The notes under the pieces are model-generated. The model did no database searches. It was not told the origin of the DNA and saw nothing but the letters and a program-made list of their open reading frames with translations. A stretch of 22,322 nucleotides of DNA from Proteobacteria bacterium UBA652 (GTDB lineage: Bacteria; Pseudomonadota; Gammaproteobacteria; Nitrosococcales; Methylophagaceae), in contig DBOG01000037.1 in assembly GCA_002299915.1 (NCBI GenBank), positions 1 to 22,322 of the forward strand, written 5' to 3'. Below are positions 1 through 6,892 of the stretch, one piece after another (position 1 is the first letter of the stretch; each line of letters starts with the position of its first letter). The translations under genes and the position numbers were made by a program.

Positions 1-2
1 AT

Positions 3-143
3 ATCGTGGATGAAACCACAATACCTAAATCAGACAACCTCCCTCTCCTCGCGGGAGAGGGTTGGGGTGAGGGGATGAAATTTAATTCTCCCCACCCAAC
101 CCTCCCCAGCAAGGGAGAGCCAGTATATGGAACATTAAGATGA
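3..143 (+). CDS. 3' end of an unidentified upstream gene, partial at the window edge
   Basis: The third forward frame is open from the window edge to a TGA at 141-143, which overlaps the sufT start as ATGA. That arrangement is typical of translationally coupled genes. The tail reads IVDETTIPKSDN, then crosses a GC-rich repeat as LPLLAGEGWGEG and continues to VYGTLR. The repeat-encoded stretch is low complexity and probably adds nothing to function. From the sufT context the parent gene could belong to a suf Fe-S operon, such as a scaffold or desulfurase, but too few residues are visible to say. Frame 1 is also open for about 75 bases, so the coding claim is weak. Confidence 0.35.
   Translation: MVDETTIPKSDNLPLLAGEGWGEGMKFNSPHPTLPSKGEPVYGTLR
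40..119. repeat. REP-like GC-rich palindromic repeat
   Basis: The element has two hairpin halves. The left half pairs CCCTCTCC (41-48) with GGAGAGGG (54-61) around a 5-nt loop. The right half has CTCCCC...AGGGAGAG around 101-119. The long arm GGGTTGGGGTGAGGGG (59-74) is imperfectly complementary to CTCCCCACCCAACCC (88-102), so the whole can also fold as one long stem. Composition differs sharply from the AT-rich surroundings. Short elements of this CCCTCTCC...GGGTTGGGGTGAGG type are scattered in many proteobacterial genomes. Only one copy is visible here, so repetition within this genome is inferred. Confidence 0.7.
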
Positions 144-472
144 GTGAGAATAATTTACAAGCACACTTAGATGATTTGAGAGAAAACGTCATTGCTATGC
201 TCAAAACGATTTTTGATCCAGAGATCCCAGTGAATATTTATGAGCTAGGTTTAGTCTATGATATTGAGATCAATGAGGCGGGTGATGTGGATATCAATAT
301 GACCTTAACAGCACCAGGTTGCCCTGTAGCACAGACCTTCCCTGGCGAGATAGAAAGCAAAATATCAACGGTACCCGATGTAGGTAAAGTCCATGTTGAA
401 CTGGTGTGGGAACCTGCCTGGACAAAGGATTTGATGAGTGAAGCCGCACAGCTTCAGTTGGGGATATTTTAG
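140..472 (+). CDS. sufT: SufT/MIP18-family (DUF59) Fe-S cluster assembly protein
   Basis: This 110-residue protein belongs to the MIP18/PaaD/SufT family, cytosolic factors that help mature Fe-S proteins. The signature DPEIPVNIYELGLVYDI lies at about residues 26-42. LTAPGCPVAQ at about 56-65 carries the family's conserved cysteine, and the tail VELVWEPAWTKDLMS is also typical. Members are small single-domain proteins of about 100-180 residues, so this copy is complete. In many bacteria the gene sits at the end of a suf operon, and the ATGA overlap with an upstream frame fits that, although no other suf gene is in view. The upstream GGAA is only a weak ribosome binding site, which also favours coupling. 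A two-way terminator follows. PaaD of phenylacetate degradation is the main alternative, but no paa genes are nearby. Confidence 0.85.
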   Translation: MSENNLQAHLDDLRENVIAMLKTIFDPEIPVNIYELGLVYDIEINEAGDVDINMTLTAPGCPVAQTFPGEIESKISTVPDVGKVHVELVWEPAWTKDLMSEAAQLQLGIF

Positions 473-490
473 TTGCGAATATTAGCCATA

Positions 491-532
491 AAATAAAGGG
501 CAGTCACGGCGCAACTGCCCTTGTTTATTATT
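491..532. terminator. Bidirectional rho-independent terminator between convergent genes
   Basis: A perfect 9-bp stem, AAGGGCAGT (496-504) with ACTGCCCTT (514-522), closes a 9-nt loop. On the + strand it is followed by GTTTATTATT. On the - strand it is followed by TTTATTTTAT. It therefore suits both sufT and the convergent small gene. Confidence 0.85.
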
Positions 533-728
533 CGGTGTCAGCCTCGGCATCCTTTGAACCTAGCGTAAACAATAAATAACCTACACCGATCTCAATATAG
601 GAAGATATTTTCCATAGAAAATCGGGTAATTGAACACCAAGAAAACCACCCCACAGATCAAAGCCAGTATAGCTACCAATTAGATCTATCAAACCAATCG
701 CGATAAGAATCATACCTATAATTTTCAT
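528..728 (-). CDS. Small two-helix membrane protein of unknown function
   Basis: I do not recognise this 66-residue protein. It has two hydrophobic segments, about residues 3-19 (KIIGMILIAIGLIDLIG) and 44-58 (SYIEIGVGYLLFTLG), joined by an aromatic-rich link containing GFDLWGGFLGVQLPDFLW. It ends in a short acidic tail (KDAEADTE). This suggests a helical hairpin in the inner membrane. The start is supported by AAGGAAG about 6 nt upstream of the ATG. It stands alone, convergent with sufT and downstream of creD on the same strand, from which the creD terminator separates it. The 178-base gap on its 5' side holds that terminator and otherwise AT-rich sequence with no clear promoter. Confidence 0.65.
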   Translation of the reverse strand: MKIIGMILIAIGLIDLIGSYTGFDLWGGFLGVQLPDFLWKISSYIEIGVGYLLFTLGSKDAEADTE

Positions 729-850
729 GAAGCTTCCTTATAATTAAGACTAATAATTTCCCCCCTCTCTTAAAGATGAGTCTAACAGAGAAAGTTTAAT
801 CTACCTAATTGAGCAGCTAAAATGAATAAAAATCTTATTATATTTTAAGA

Positions 851-891
851 TAAAAAACCTACGACAAACTCCGAGAGAGATCGCCGTAGGT
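851..891 (-). terminator. Rho-independent terminator after creD
   Basis: On the - strand ACCTACG (891-885) pairs with CGTAGGT (863-857). The loop is long, about 21 nt, and can itself pair partly. The stem is followed by TTTTTTATC. The position, 16 bases past the creD stop, fits. The long loop lowers confidence slightly. Confidence 0.7.
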
Positions 892-906
892 GGAGGAAGC
901 AGGTAT

Positions 907-2430
907 TTACGTTTTTTCTTTACCCATATTTCGGGTTAAATACATCATCACCGCTAAGATGACGAGCAACAGTACCGTGCCTGATAATAGAGCGTGTTCT
1001 TCTAATTTGAGCATGGTGTAAAGCATAAAGTAGAGGCCTGATAATAGTATGCCGATAATCGCTGCACTGCCGATACTCCGCATGGCAGCATATACATAGA
1101 GGCTGACCATGGTGATAATAATGGAAGCTGCGCTGAGATAGGCACGGAAGAATCCTGCATGTTCTGCCATTGACAATAGGGTGAGATAGAACATAGATAG
1201 TGCAAGACCAATAATGCCATATTGGACAATGTGTAGACGTTTACCAATCGCTAATTCAAAAATCAAAAAAGTAATATAGGTGAGGATGAAAAAGAGTGAA
1301 CCATATTTTATGGCCCGGGTAATTTTAGAATAGAGTGATACGGATTCAAATAGATTCACCCCAGCGCTGAATTCATCAAGATTAAATTCTTGGGATTTTA
1401 ATGTCCATATTTGAGGGTAGTTTCTGGCTAGATTAGGTACCGACCAACTTGCTTTAAATCCGGTATCTGCTACTTTTCTATGGTCTGGTAGTATATTACC
1501 TTGAAAGCTGGGATGTGGCCAATCTGAACTAATATTAACATTTGTTACCTTACCAAAAGGCGCAAAGTAAAATCCTTGGCTACCATTCGTATCAATATTG
1601 AGTGAGAAGTTATAAATTGTTTTATTGAGTGGCAGATCATTGGAGGATAAGTCGATGGGTGCATGGAAGCCATTTGAAATGGTGTCAACAATCCGAGTAC
1701 CTGGCTCAAAATCTATATTACTTGTATTTTGTTCGTTAGTTTGCCAGTGTAGGCTGGATACATTATTGATTGCTTGTGTATCAGAGATGCCGAGTGTGAG
1801 CCAAGCACGATCCCAGTGAACTTCATCAATATGATTTGATAGTTTATTGATATCAGGCCGTTGGAAACTGCCCGTGATATTTAGATCGGCAGTATAAACG
1901 AGGGCATCATAGATCCCACGATTGAGACTTCTACTAAGCAAGTCAGCATCAATATTTAAATCTTCAGGCAAGATAATAGCAATGTGGTGTTCATAAATGG
2001 TTTGATTGACTTTCCGCTCATTGCCATCTTTATCAGTTAATACTTTTACGGAGATAAATTTTTCAGTATAAGGGATAAGTAGGGCTGGCCCCTGTAGCTT
2101 TTGTGTATGGCCCCAAGTGTTGGCAATGCCAGATAAAACATTGCTATACAGCTGACTACGTTCTTCGACGATATCGCTGACCATGGAAAGGGGACTGTTC
2201 ATTAATATGACGAGTAGGGAGATAAGCCCAAACCGAAACATAAGAGATTGATTGAGCCGTTTAAAATCGGCTAAGTAACTTTTTAATCCACTCTGCTCTC
2301 CTTCTATTCCATTCGGACTAGATTGTGTGATGAAACCGAATTTTCGCGCGATGAAAAGGAGAAGAAAGACAAAGCCGACAAGCATTGCCAGCGAAAATAG
2401 TATGCTGATCAGTGAAAAAATAATATACAT
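907..2430 (-). CDS. creD: CreD-family inner-membrane protein
   Basis: This 507-residue protein is CreD, the inner-membrane member of the Cre regulon. In E. coli, creD expression is driven by CreBC and alters envelope properties and colicin E2 tolerance. Its biochemical role is not settled. Family hallmarks are SDIVEERSQLYSNVLSGIA near residue 85, the phrase SSDWPHPSFQGNILPDHRKV near 300-320, and a C-terminal run of about six membrane helices (about 380-500) ending YLTRNMG. A large periplasmic domain lies between. It is about 55 residues longer than E. coli CreD at the N-terminus, with an extra hydrophobic segment at about 3-27 before the usual first helix at about 65-82. GAGG 8 nt upstream supports the start. 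It follows creC after a 95-base gap, so it may have its own promoter. I saw no direct TTCAC-N6-TTCAC cre-tag there. Confidence 0.9.
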   Translation of the reverse strand: MYIIFSLISILFSLAMLVGFVFLLLFIARKFGFITQSSPNGIEGEQSGLKSYLADFKRLNQSLMFRFGLISLLVILMNSPLSMVSDIVEERSQLYSNVLSGIANTWGHTQKLQGPALLIPYTEKFISVKVLTDKDGNERKVNQTIYEHHIAIILPEDLNIDADLLSRSLNRGIYDALVYTADLNITGSFQRPDINKLSNHIDEVHWDRAWLTLGISDTQAINNVSSLHWQTNEQNTSNIDFEPGTRIVDTISNGFHAPIDLSSNDLPLNKTIYNFSLNIDTNGSQGFYFAPFGKVTNVNISSDWPHPSFQGNILPDHRKVADTGFKASWSVPNLARNYPQIWTLKSQEFNLDEFSAGVNLFESVSLYSKITRAIKYGSLFFILTYITFLIFELAIGKRLHIVQYGIIGLALSMFYLTLLSMAEHAGFFRAYLSAASIIITMVSLYVYAAMRSIGSAAIIGILLSGLYFMLYTMLKLEEHALLSGTVLLLVILAVMMYLTRNMGKEKT

Positions 2431-2525
2431 AAGGGCTACCTCTTGATTAATAAATAAGGAGGTATCAGTGTATCGATATAATATGTTTATTCTGTGTTGT
2501 GTTTCAGGAGATTATGTGCAGATAC

Positions 2526-4088
2526 CTACTCACAGTCTGCACAATTGAAAATTAGGATAAAATGCGCTCCTATATCAGTATCTTGCAACGTAATACTGCC
2601 ATGCCATGCTGTTAAAGTGGCAGCGACAATACCCAGCCCCAATCCTGTACCGCCCTGATCTCGGCGGGTGGTGAAAAAAGGCGTGAAGATGTGTGTTTTA
2701 TTGGCGGGCGATATACCAGAACCATTGTCATGAATGCTGAGTTGCAATTGCTGCTTACCTTGTATTGCTGATAAGGTGATCTCTGTTGCCCCATGATGCA
2801 TACTATTATCAAAGAGATTAGAGAGAACACTTTCTAGTGCGGCTATTGAGATATTGAGCGTATATACCATGGCGGCATCATCAAAAATAAACCGTATATT
2901 TTTATCGGTATATTGGGATACTAGCGTGTTGACTACCTGCTGTAAATCGCTGCTGGCGGGAGAGGATTGCAAGGTGTCGGCGTGCGCTTGTTCAAGTAGG
3001 CGATTTACCAAGTTTTTTAAGCGCTCCGTATCACCTTGCAAATTATGTATAAACTGTTTTTGCTGCGTTAGTGGCATGTCATTAATATGTTCTTGCAATA
3101 GCTCCAGACTCGCTTGCATAGAGGTTAAGGGTGTTTTAAATTCATGCGACACATGAGATGCAAACTGTTTAATATATTGAGTCCTATCATGCAATGTGTG
3201 TGACATCTCGGCAAAACTATTGGAGAGTTCAGCCACTTCATAGCTACCCGGTTTTTGGATGGCTTCAATGGTTTCAATTTCCCCCTGTGTTACTTTCTGG
3301 GTCTGTTGAATTAATTCACGAATAGGCCGAGATAAGCGAGATGAGATAAATGAGACGAGTAGCCCCGTCAAACTCAATAAGAGCAAAGTTAATAGTAGTA
3401 CCTGCTCTTTAATACTATAGAGGTGTTTTAAAATGTTTTGTGGTGTCCGCGAGAGGTAAATAACACCATAGTTTTCACCTTGATCCATGATTGGAAATGC
3501 TGTAAACACACGGATCCCGGTACCACGGCTTAGCGATGCCACAGAGGGCTGTGGCTCATCAGAAATACGTTCACGTAACACTGAAGTGTAATGTCCAGCT
3601 AATGCTTGCTTGACTTCATGAATATGGGCAAGGGAGAGGCCTACTTCATTGCGACCCACAACCACAATACCCTTCGTATCGAGAATACGTATGCCAGCTA
3701 GGGTAATTGTCTGAGTATTACGTAATATATTATGTAGTTGGCTGCTGGTTTGATGATCTAATGAAGGATCAGCTGATATTGCAGGCAAAATAGCGGTGGG
3801 GCGACGTGGCAATATGCTTTGTGATGAGAGATCAAGTTGGGGCGGGATAGGGCTGTAGCTTCCCTCCGGGGAGAGTGCATCTTTTCCAATAACGGCTCTA
3901 TAGAGTGCTGAAAAAACAGCGGATTGACTGATTAACTCAATTTCAGTTTTACGGACTAATTCATTTTCATAAAAACGAAAAAAATACAGGCTGCCTAAGG
4001 GAAGTAGTAAGACGGATAACATTACAATAAGCAAAATGGTGCGTAAGCGAAATAAACGCTTGATCCGAGGGAGGGCGTTTATTCGCAT
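2526..4088 (-). CDS. creC: CreC-like sensor histidine kinase
   Basis: This 520-residue membrane-bound kinase is predicted to phosphorylate the adjacent CreB. Helix 1 is at about 17-37. A periplasmic sensor region of about 190 residues follows, and helix 2 is at about 228-250. HAMP is at about 251-303. The H-box is SHEFKTP, with the phosphorylated histidine at 315. The N-box is NLFDNSMHH (424-432), G1 is DNGSGI (454-459), the F-box is FTPFF (468-472), and G2 is GGTGLGLG (479-486). All catalytic elements are intact. Its start overlaps the creB end by 10 bases, so the two are co-translated. E. coli CreC is about 474 residues, so the sensor region here is somewhat longer and its ligand may differ. 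The name rests on the creB-creC-creD order more than on the sensor sequence. Confidence 0.85.
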   Translation of the reverse strand: MRINALPRIKRLFRLRTILLIVMLSVLLLPLGSLYFFRFYENELVRKTEIELISQSAVFSALYRAVIGKDALSPEGSYSPIPPQLDLSSQSILPRRPTAILPAISADPSLDHQTSSQLHNILRNTQTITLAGIRILDTKGIVVVGRNEVGLSLAHIHEVKQALAGHYTSVLRERISDEPQPSVASLSRGTGIRVFTAFPIMDQGENYGVIYLSRTPQNILKHLYSIKEQVLLLTLLLLSLTGLLVSFISSRLSRPIRELIQQTQKVTQGEIETIEAIQKPGSYEVAELSNSFAEMSHTLHDRTQYIKQFASHVSHEFKTPLTSMQASLELLQEHINDMPLTQQKQFIHNLQGDTERLKNLVNRLLEQAHADTLQSSPASSDLQQVVNTLVSQYTDKNIRFIFDDAAMVYTLNISIAALESVLSNLFDNSMHHGATEITLSAIQGKQQLQLSIHDNGSGISPANKTHIFTPFFTTRRDQGGTGLGLGIVAATLTAWHGSITLQDTDIGAHFILIFNCADCE

Positions 4089-4768
4089 GAACTAAGTTTA
4101 TAACCGATACTATGCTGTGTATCGATAACAGATCCACAGCCAATATCCGCAAATTTTTGCCGAATATTGCGGATATGGCTATCAATTGTACGGTCACTTA
4201 CATGAATATTGAATTGGTAGGCATTTTCCATTAGCAGATCACGGCTAAAGACACGTTTAGGATGTTTTAAGAATTGCGCTAACAGAGAAAATTCAGTAGC
4301 GGTAAGTGAGATAGCTTGGTCATTCCACCAAACAGCATGTTGTTCTATATCTAATATCAGACGACCATGGGAAATGGATTGTGACTGAGTTTCGTTGCTA
4401 GTGGTGGGTTGGCTGCGTTTCAGAATGGCGTTGATACGCGCGACCAATTCACGTGGGCTGAAAGGTTTGGTTACATAATCATCGGCACCTAATTCTAAGC
4501 CAAGAATACGATCGATCTCATCATCTCGAGAAGATAAAAAGAGAATGGGAACATCAGATGTTTTCCGAATTTCACGGCAACATGTCAGTCCATCCATTTC
4601 GGGCATATTAATGTCCATTACAATTAAATCACTGGCTGACTCGGTGAAGTGCGCTAGTGCTTGTTGCCCATCACTGCTTAGGCTTACAATAAAATTGGCT
4701 TTTTCTAAGGCGAAGCTAATGACTTCTCTAATATGCGGGTCATCATCTACAACAAGTATTCTTTTCAT
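4079..4768 (-). CDS. creB: CreB-like OmpR-family response regulator
   Basis: This 229-residue transcription factor has a receiver domain (1-120) and an OmpR/PhoB winged helix (about 130-229). The acidic pocket is D8/D9, the phospho-acceptor is D52 in VMDINMP, and the conserved lysine is K101 in DDYVTKPFSP. The DNA-binding part carries the usual SLTATEFSLLAQFLKHPKRVFSR run and DRTIDSHIRNIRQKF, the recognition helix. It pairs with the overlapping kinase gene and presumably controls creD and other targets. No Shine-Dalgarno sequence precedes the ATG, which starts only 13 bases past the T-run of the upstream terminator. The embedded promoter would start RNA almost at the ATG, so a leaderless mRNA is likely. 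Confidence 0.88.
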   Translation of the reverse strand: MKRILVVDDDPHIREVISFALEKANFIVSLSSDGQQALAHFTESASDLIVMDINMPEMDGLTCCREIRKTSDVPILFLSSRDDEIDRILGLELGADDYVTKPFSPRELVARINAILKRSQPTTSNETQSQSISHGRLILDIEQHAVWWNDQAISLTATEFSLLAQFLKHPKRVFSRDLLMENAYQFNIHVSDRTIDSHIRNIRQKFADIGCGSVIDTQHSIGYKLSSCE

Positions 4769-4776
4769 AGATACAT

Positions 4777-4804
4777 AATATAAAAAAAGCAGAGGTTAAA
4801 TCAA
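4777..4804 (-). promoter_or_regulatory. Predicted sigma70 promoter of creB, overlapping the amt terminator
   Basis: On the - strand TTGATT (4804-4799) and TATATT (4782-4777) are separated by 16 bases. They match the -35 and -10 consensus at 4 of 6 and 5 of 6 positions. RNA would begin about 4769-4771, next to the creB ATG whose A is at 4768, giving a leaderless message. The -35 lies in the loop of the terminator hairpin and the -10 begins in its T-run. Confidence 0.5.
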
Positions 4805-4812
4805 CAACCTCT
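4782..4812 (-). terminator. Rho-independent terminator after the ammonium channel gene
   Basis: On the - strand AGAGGTT (4812-4806) pairs with AACCTCT (4797-4791) around an 8-nt loop, followed by GC and seven T residues. It lies 28 bases past the amt stop and just ahead of creB. Confidence 0.85.
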
Positions 4813-4840
4813 CCTTTCCTTGTTTCCAATAACTATCGAT

Positions 4841-6022
4841 TTAATCAGTCGTTGAACTAATCTTATGGATACTTAAATCGGCACCATTAAATTCTTCTTC
4901 CTCTGTGAGACGAATACCCATGATAGCTTTTAGTGAGCCATAAACGATATAGCCGCCAACAAAGGCGATAGTAACACCGAGCAAAGTGCCTGCCAGTTGA
5001 GACATAATGCTGACTCCGCCTAAGCCTCCTAATGCGGTTGTACCGAAGATGCCGGCCGCGATGCCACCCCATACGCCACATAAGCCATGTAGCGGCCACA
5101 CACCTAATACATCATCAATTTTCCATTTGTTTTGGCAAAGGGTGAAGGTATAAACGAATAGGCCACCTGCAATAAGCCCGGTTGCTAATGCGCCGAGTGG
5201 GTGCATTACATCAGAACCTGCGCAAACGGCAACTAGGCCTGCTAAGGGGCCATTATGGACGAAGCCAGGATCATTTTTACCAACAAGTGTTGCGGCGAGA
5301 ATACCGCCAACCATCGCCATCAGTGAGTTAATTGCAACTAAGCCACTGATACCGTCAATGGCTTGTGCGGACATAACATTAAAACCAAACCAGCCGACCG
5401 ATAAGATCCACGCACCCAGCGCAAGGAAGGGAATGTTTGAGGGCGGATGGGCGGCGACGATTTCACCTTTTTTATTATAGCGTCCATGGCGTGGGCCTAA
5501 GTTTAAGACTGCGGCAAGTGCAATCCAGCCACCGACTGCATGCACCACGATGGAGCCTGCAAAGTCATGGAAGCCGGCACCAAATTGGCCTTCTAACCAA
5601 GCTTGGAAGCCATAAGCGCCATTCCAACTAATTCCTTCAAAGAAGGGATAGACAAAGCCTGCAATCAGAAAAGTGGCGATTAAGTGTGGATTAAAGGCCG
5701 CGCGTTCTGCAATACCACCTGATACGATGGCAGGAATTGCTGCAGCAAAGGTCAGAAGAAAAAAGAATTTAACCAGTTCATAGCCATTGGCACCAATGAG
5801 TGATGGCGCAGCATCGAGAAATCCTAAACCGTAAGCAATGCTATATCCGATGAAGAAATAGGCAATCGTAGAAACTGCAAAATCAACAATGATTTTAACG
5901 AGGGCATTGACTTGATTTTTTTTACGAACGGTACCCACTTCGAGAAAGGCAAAGCCTGCATGCATGGCGAGCACCATAATGGCGCCGAGTAGAATAAATA
6001 AAACATCATTGGGATTTTGCAC
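4841..6022 (-). CDS. amt: Ammonium transporter (Amt family)
   Basis: This Amt/Mep/Rh channel moves ammonium across the inner membrane. I place the start at the GTG at 6022 (393 residues), where AGGAG sits 7 bases upstream and the protein begins MQNPNDVLFILLG, the usual family start. A frame open to 6091 adds 23 atypical residues. HAGFAFLEVGTVRKKNQVNAL is the classic first-helix region. The ammonium-site aspartate is at about 153 in FHDFAGS. The pore twin histidines are at about 161 (VVHAVGG) and 312 (PLHGLCG). About 11 helices are expected. There is no signal peptide. No glnK (PII) gene is adjacent, unlike the common glnK-amtB pair, so regulation cannot be read from context. It is transcribed divergently from yfgM and followed by a strong terminator before creB. 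Confidence 0.92.
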   Translation of the reverse strand: MQNPNDVLFILLGAIMVLAMHAGFAFLEVGTVRKKNQVNALVKIIVDFAVSTIAYFFIGYSIAYGLGFLDAAPSLIGANGYELVKFFFLLTFAAAIPAIVSGGIAERAAFNPHLIATFLIAGFVYPFFEGISWNGAYGFQAWLEGQFGAGFHDFAGSIVVHAVGGWIALAAVLNLGPRHGRYNKKGEIVAAHPPSNIPFLALGAWILSVGWFGFNVMSAQAIDGISGLVAINSLMAMVGGILAATLVGKNDPGFVHNGPLAGLVAVCAGSDVMHPLGALATGLIAGGLFVYTFTLCQNKWKIDDVLGVWPLHGLCGVWGGIAAGIFGTTALGGLGGVSIMSQLAGTLLGVTIAFVGGYIVYGSLKAIMGIRLTEEEEFNGADLSIHKISSTTD

Positions 6023-6029
6023 AATCAGA

Positions 6030-6034
6030 CTCCT
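6030..6034 (-). promoter_or_regulatory. Ribosome binding site that sets the amt start
   Basis: AGGAG on the - strand lies 7 bases upstream of GTG (6022-6020). The more upstream in-frame start at 6091 has no comparable site and adds residues foreign to the family. Confidence 0.75.
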
Positions 6035-6206
6035 AAAAGTTTGAAGTGAGAAGAAAGAAGACGGGCCACGATTATGCCGTAAATACACCAAAATTGAAAA
6101 TAAATTGTATAGATGCCTGATTAAAGTGCGTTAAATTTTGGGACGTTGTATTGTGGTGTAGAGGGTGGGTGTGAAAATTGTTTAGGTGTTTGCCGTCGCT
6201 ATTTCG

Positions 6207-6212
6207 TATAAT
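6207..6212 (+). promoter_or_regulatory. Probable -10 element of the yfgM-bamB-der operon
   Basis: A consensus TATAAT lies 44 bases upstream of the yfgM ATG. No good -35 sits at 16-18 bases: the 17-base position reads AGGTGT. The promoter is therefore weak or needs an activator. The rest of the 234-base gap shared with divergent amt shows no other clear site. Confidence 0.45.
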
Positions 6213-6256
6213 GGGCAGTCGAATTAAATCAATAGCATTATTTTAAGGAATATACG

Positions 6257-6892
6257 ATGGATATTTACGCATCTGATGAAGAGAAAGGCGAAGCGATTAA
6301 GCAGTGGTGGCGGAATAATGGGATGTCCGTCGCGATGGGGATTGCACTTGGTTTTGCTGCTGTCGGTGGAATAAAATATTGGCAAGGACAGCAGCAAGGG
6401 ATGAAAATCGAGGCATCGAAAGCGTATCAAGTTGTTATTGCTGCAGCTGAAGCGGATGATATCGTGGTGGCACAAGAGCAAACCGAACAGCTGATGGCGG
6501 AATTTCCAGAATCATCTTATGCGACTTTGGCGGCCTTTAAAATCGCGGAGCAAAAAGTAGTCGCGAAAGACATTGCTGCAGCTAAAACTTATTTACAGTG
6601 GATCGTGAATAATGCCTCATTATCAGGCCAAGCGGATATTGCGCGCTTGCGGTTGGCGCGTTTATTGGCCAGCGAGTCTGCATTCGATGAAGCGCTAGCG
6701 CTGACAGCGCAAGCAACAAATGATGCTTTTTCTTCTCTTTATTCAGAAGTGCGTGGCGATATATATTATGCACAAGCTAAATTGGCAGAAGCACATGCAG
6801 CATATCAAACAGCATTAGATACGGCTGATACAGGCAGACAAGCAACATTGCAATTGAAATTGGATAATGTGGCGGTTGCCGATGAGGGCTAG
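6257..6892 (+). CDS. yfgM: YfgM, membrane-anchored TPR-like SecYEG/BAM-associated protein
   Basis: This 211-residue protein is YfgM. In E. coli it is an inner-membrane protein with a periplasmic TPR-like domain that associates with SecYEG and PpiD and helps hand proteins to envelope chaperones. The N-terminus has the typical DEEKGEAIKQWWRNNG cytosolic stretch followed by one helix at about 23-41 (MSVAMGIALGFAAVGGIKY). The rest is alanine-rich helical repeats, with a repeat-like YAQAKLAEAHAAYQTAL near 175-190. Length matches E. coli YfgM at 206. AAGGA 7 bases upstream supports the start. It overlaps bamB by 11 bases and lies in the conserved yfgM-bamB-der order, but hisS, usual upstream, is absent. 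Confidence 0.9.
   Translation: MDIYASDEEKGEAIKQWWRNNGMSVAMGIALGFAAVGGIKYWQGQQQGMKIEASKAYQVVIAAAEADDIVVAQEQTEQLMAEFPESSYATLAAFKIAEQKVVAKDIAAAKTYLQWIVNNASLSGQADIARLRLARLLASESAFDEALALTAQATNDAFSSLYSEVRGDIYYAQAKLAEAHAAYQTALDTADTGRQATLQLKLDNVAVADEG

Noticed and set aside
4765..4776. Mini reading frame ATG TAT CTA TGA overlapping the creB start
   Set aside because: It has three codons, no ribosome site and AT-rich surroundings, so chance is the simplest explanation.
6023..6091. N-terminal extension of the ammonium channel
   Set aside because: The 23 residues are not family-like, and the GTG at 6022 has an ideal AGGAG, so the extension is untranslated leader.
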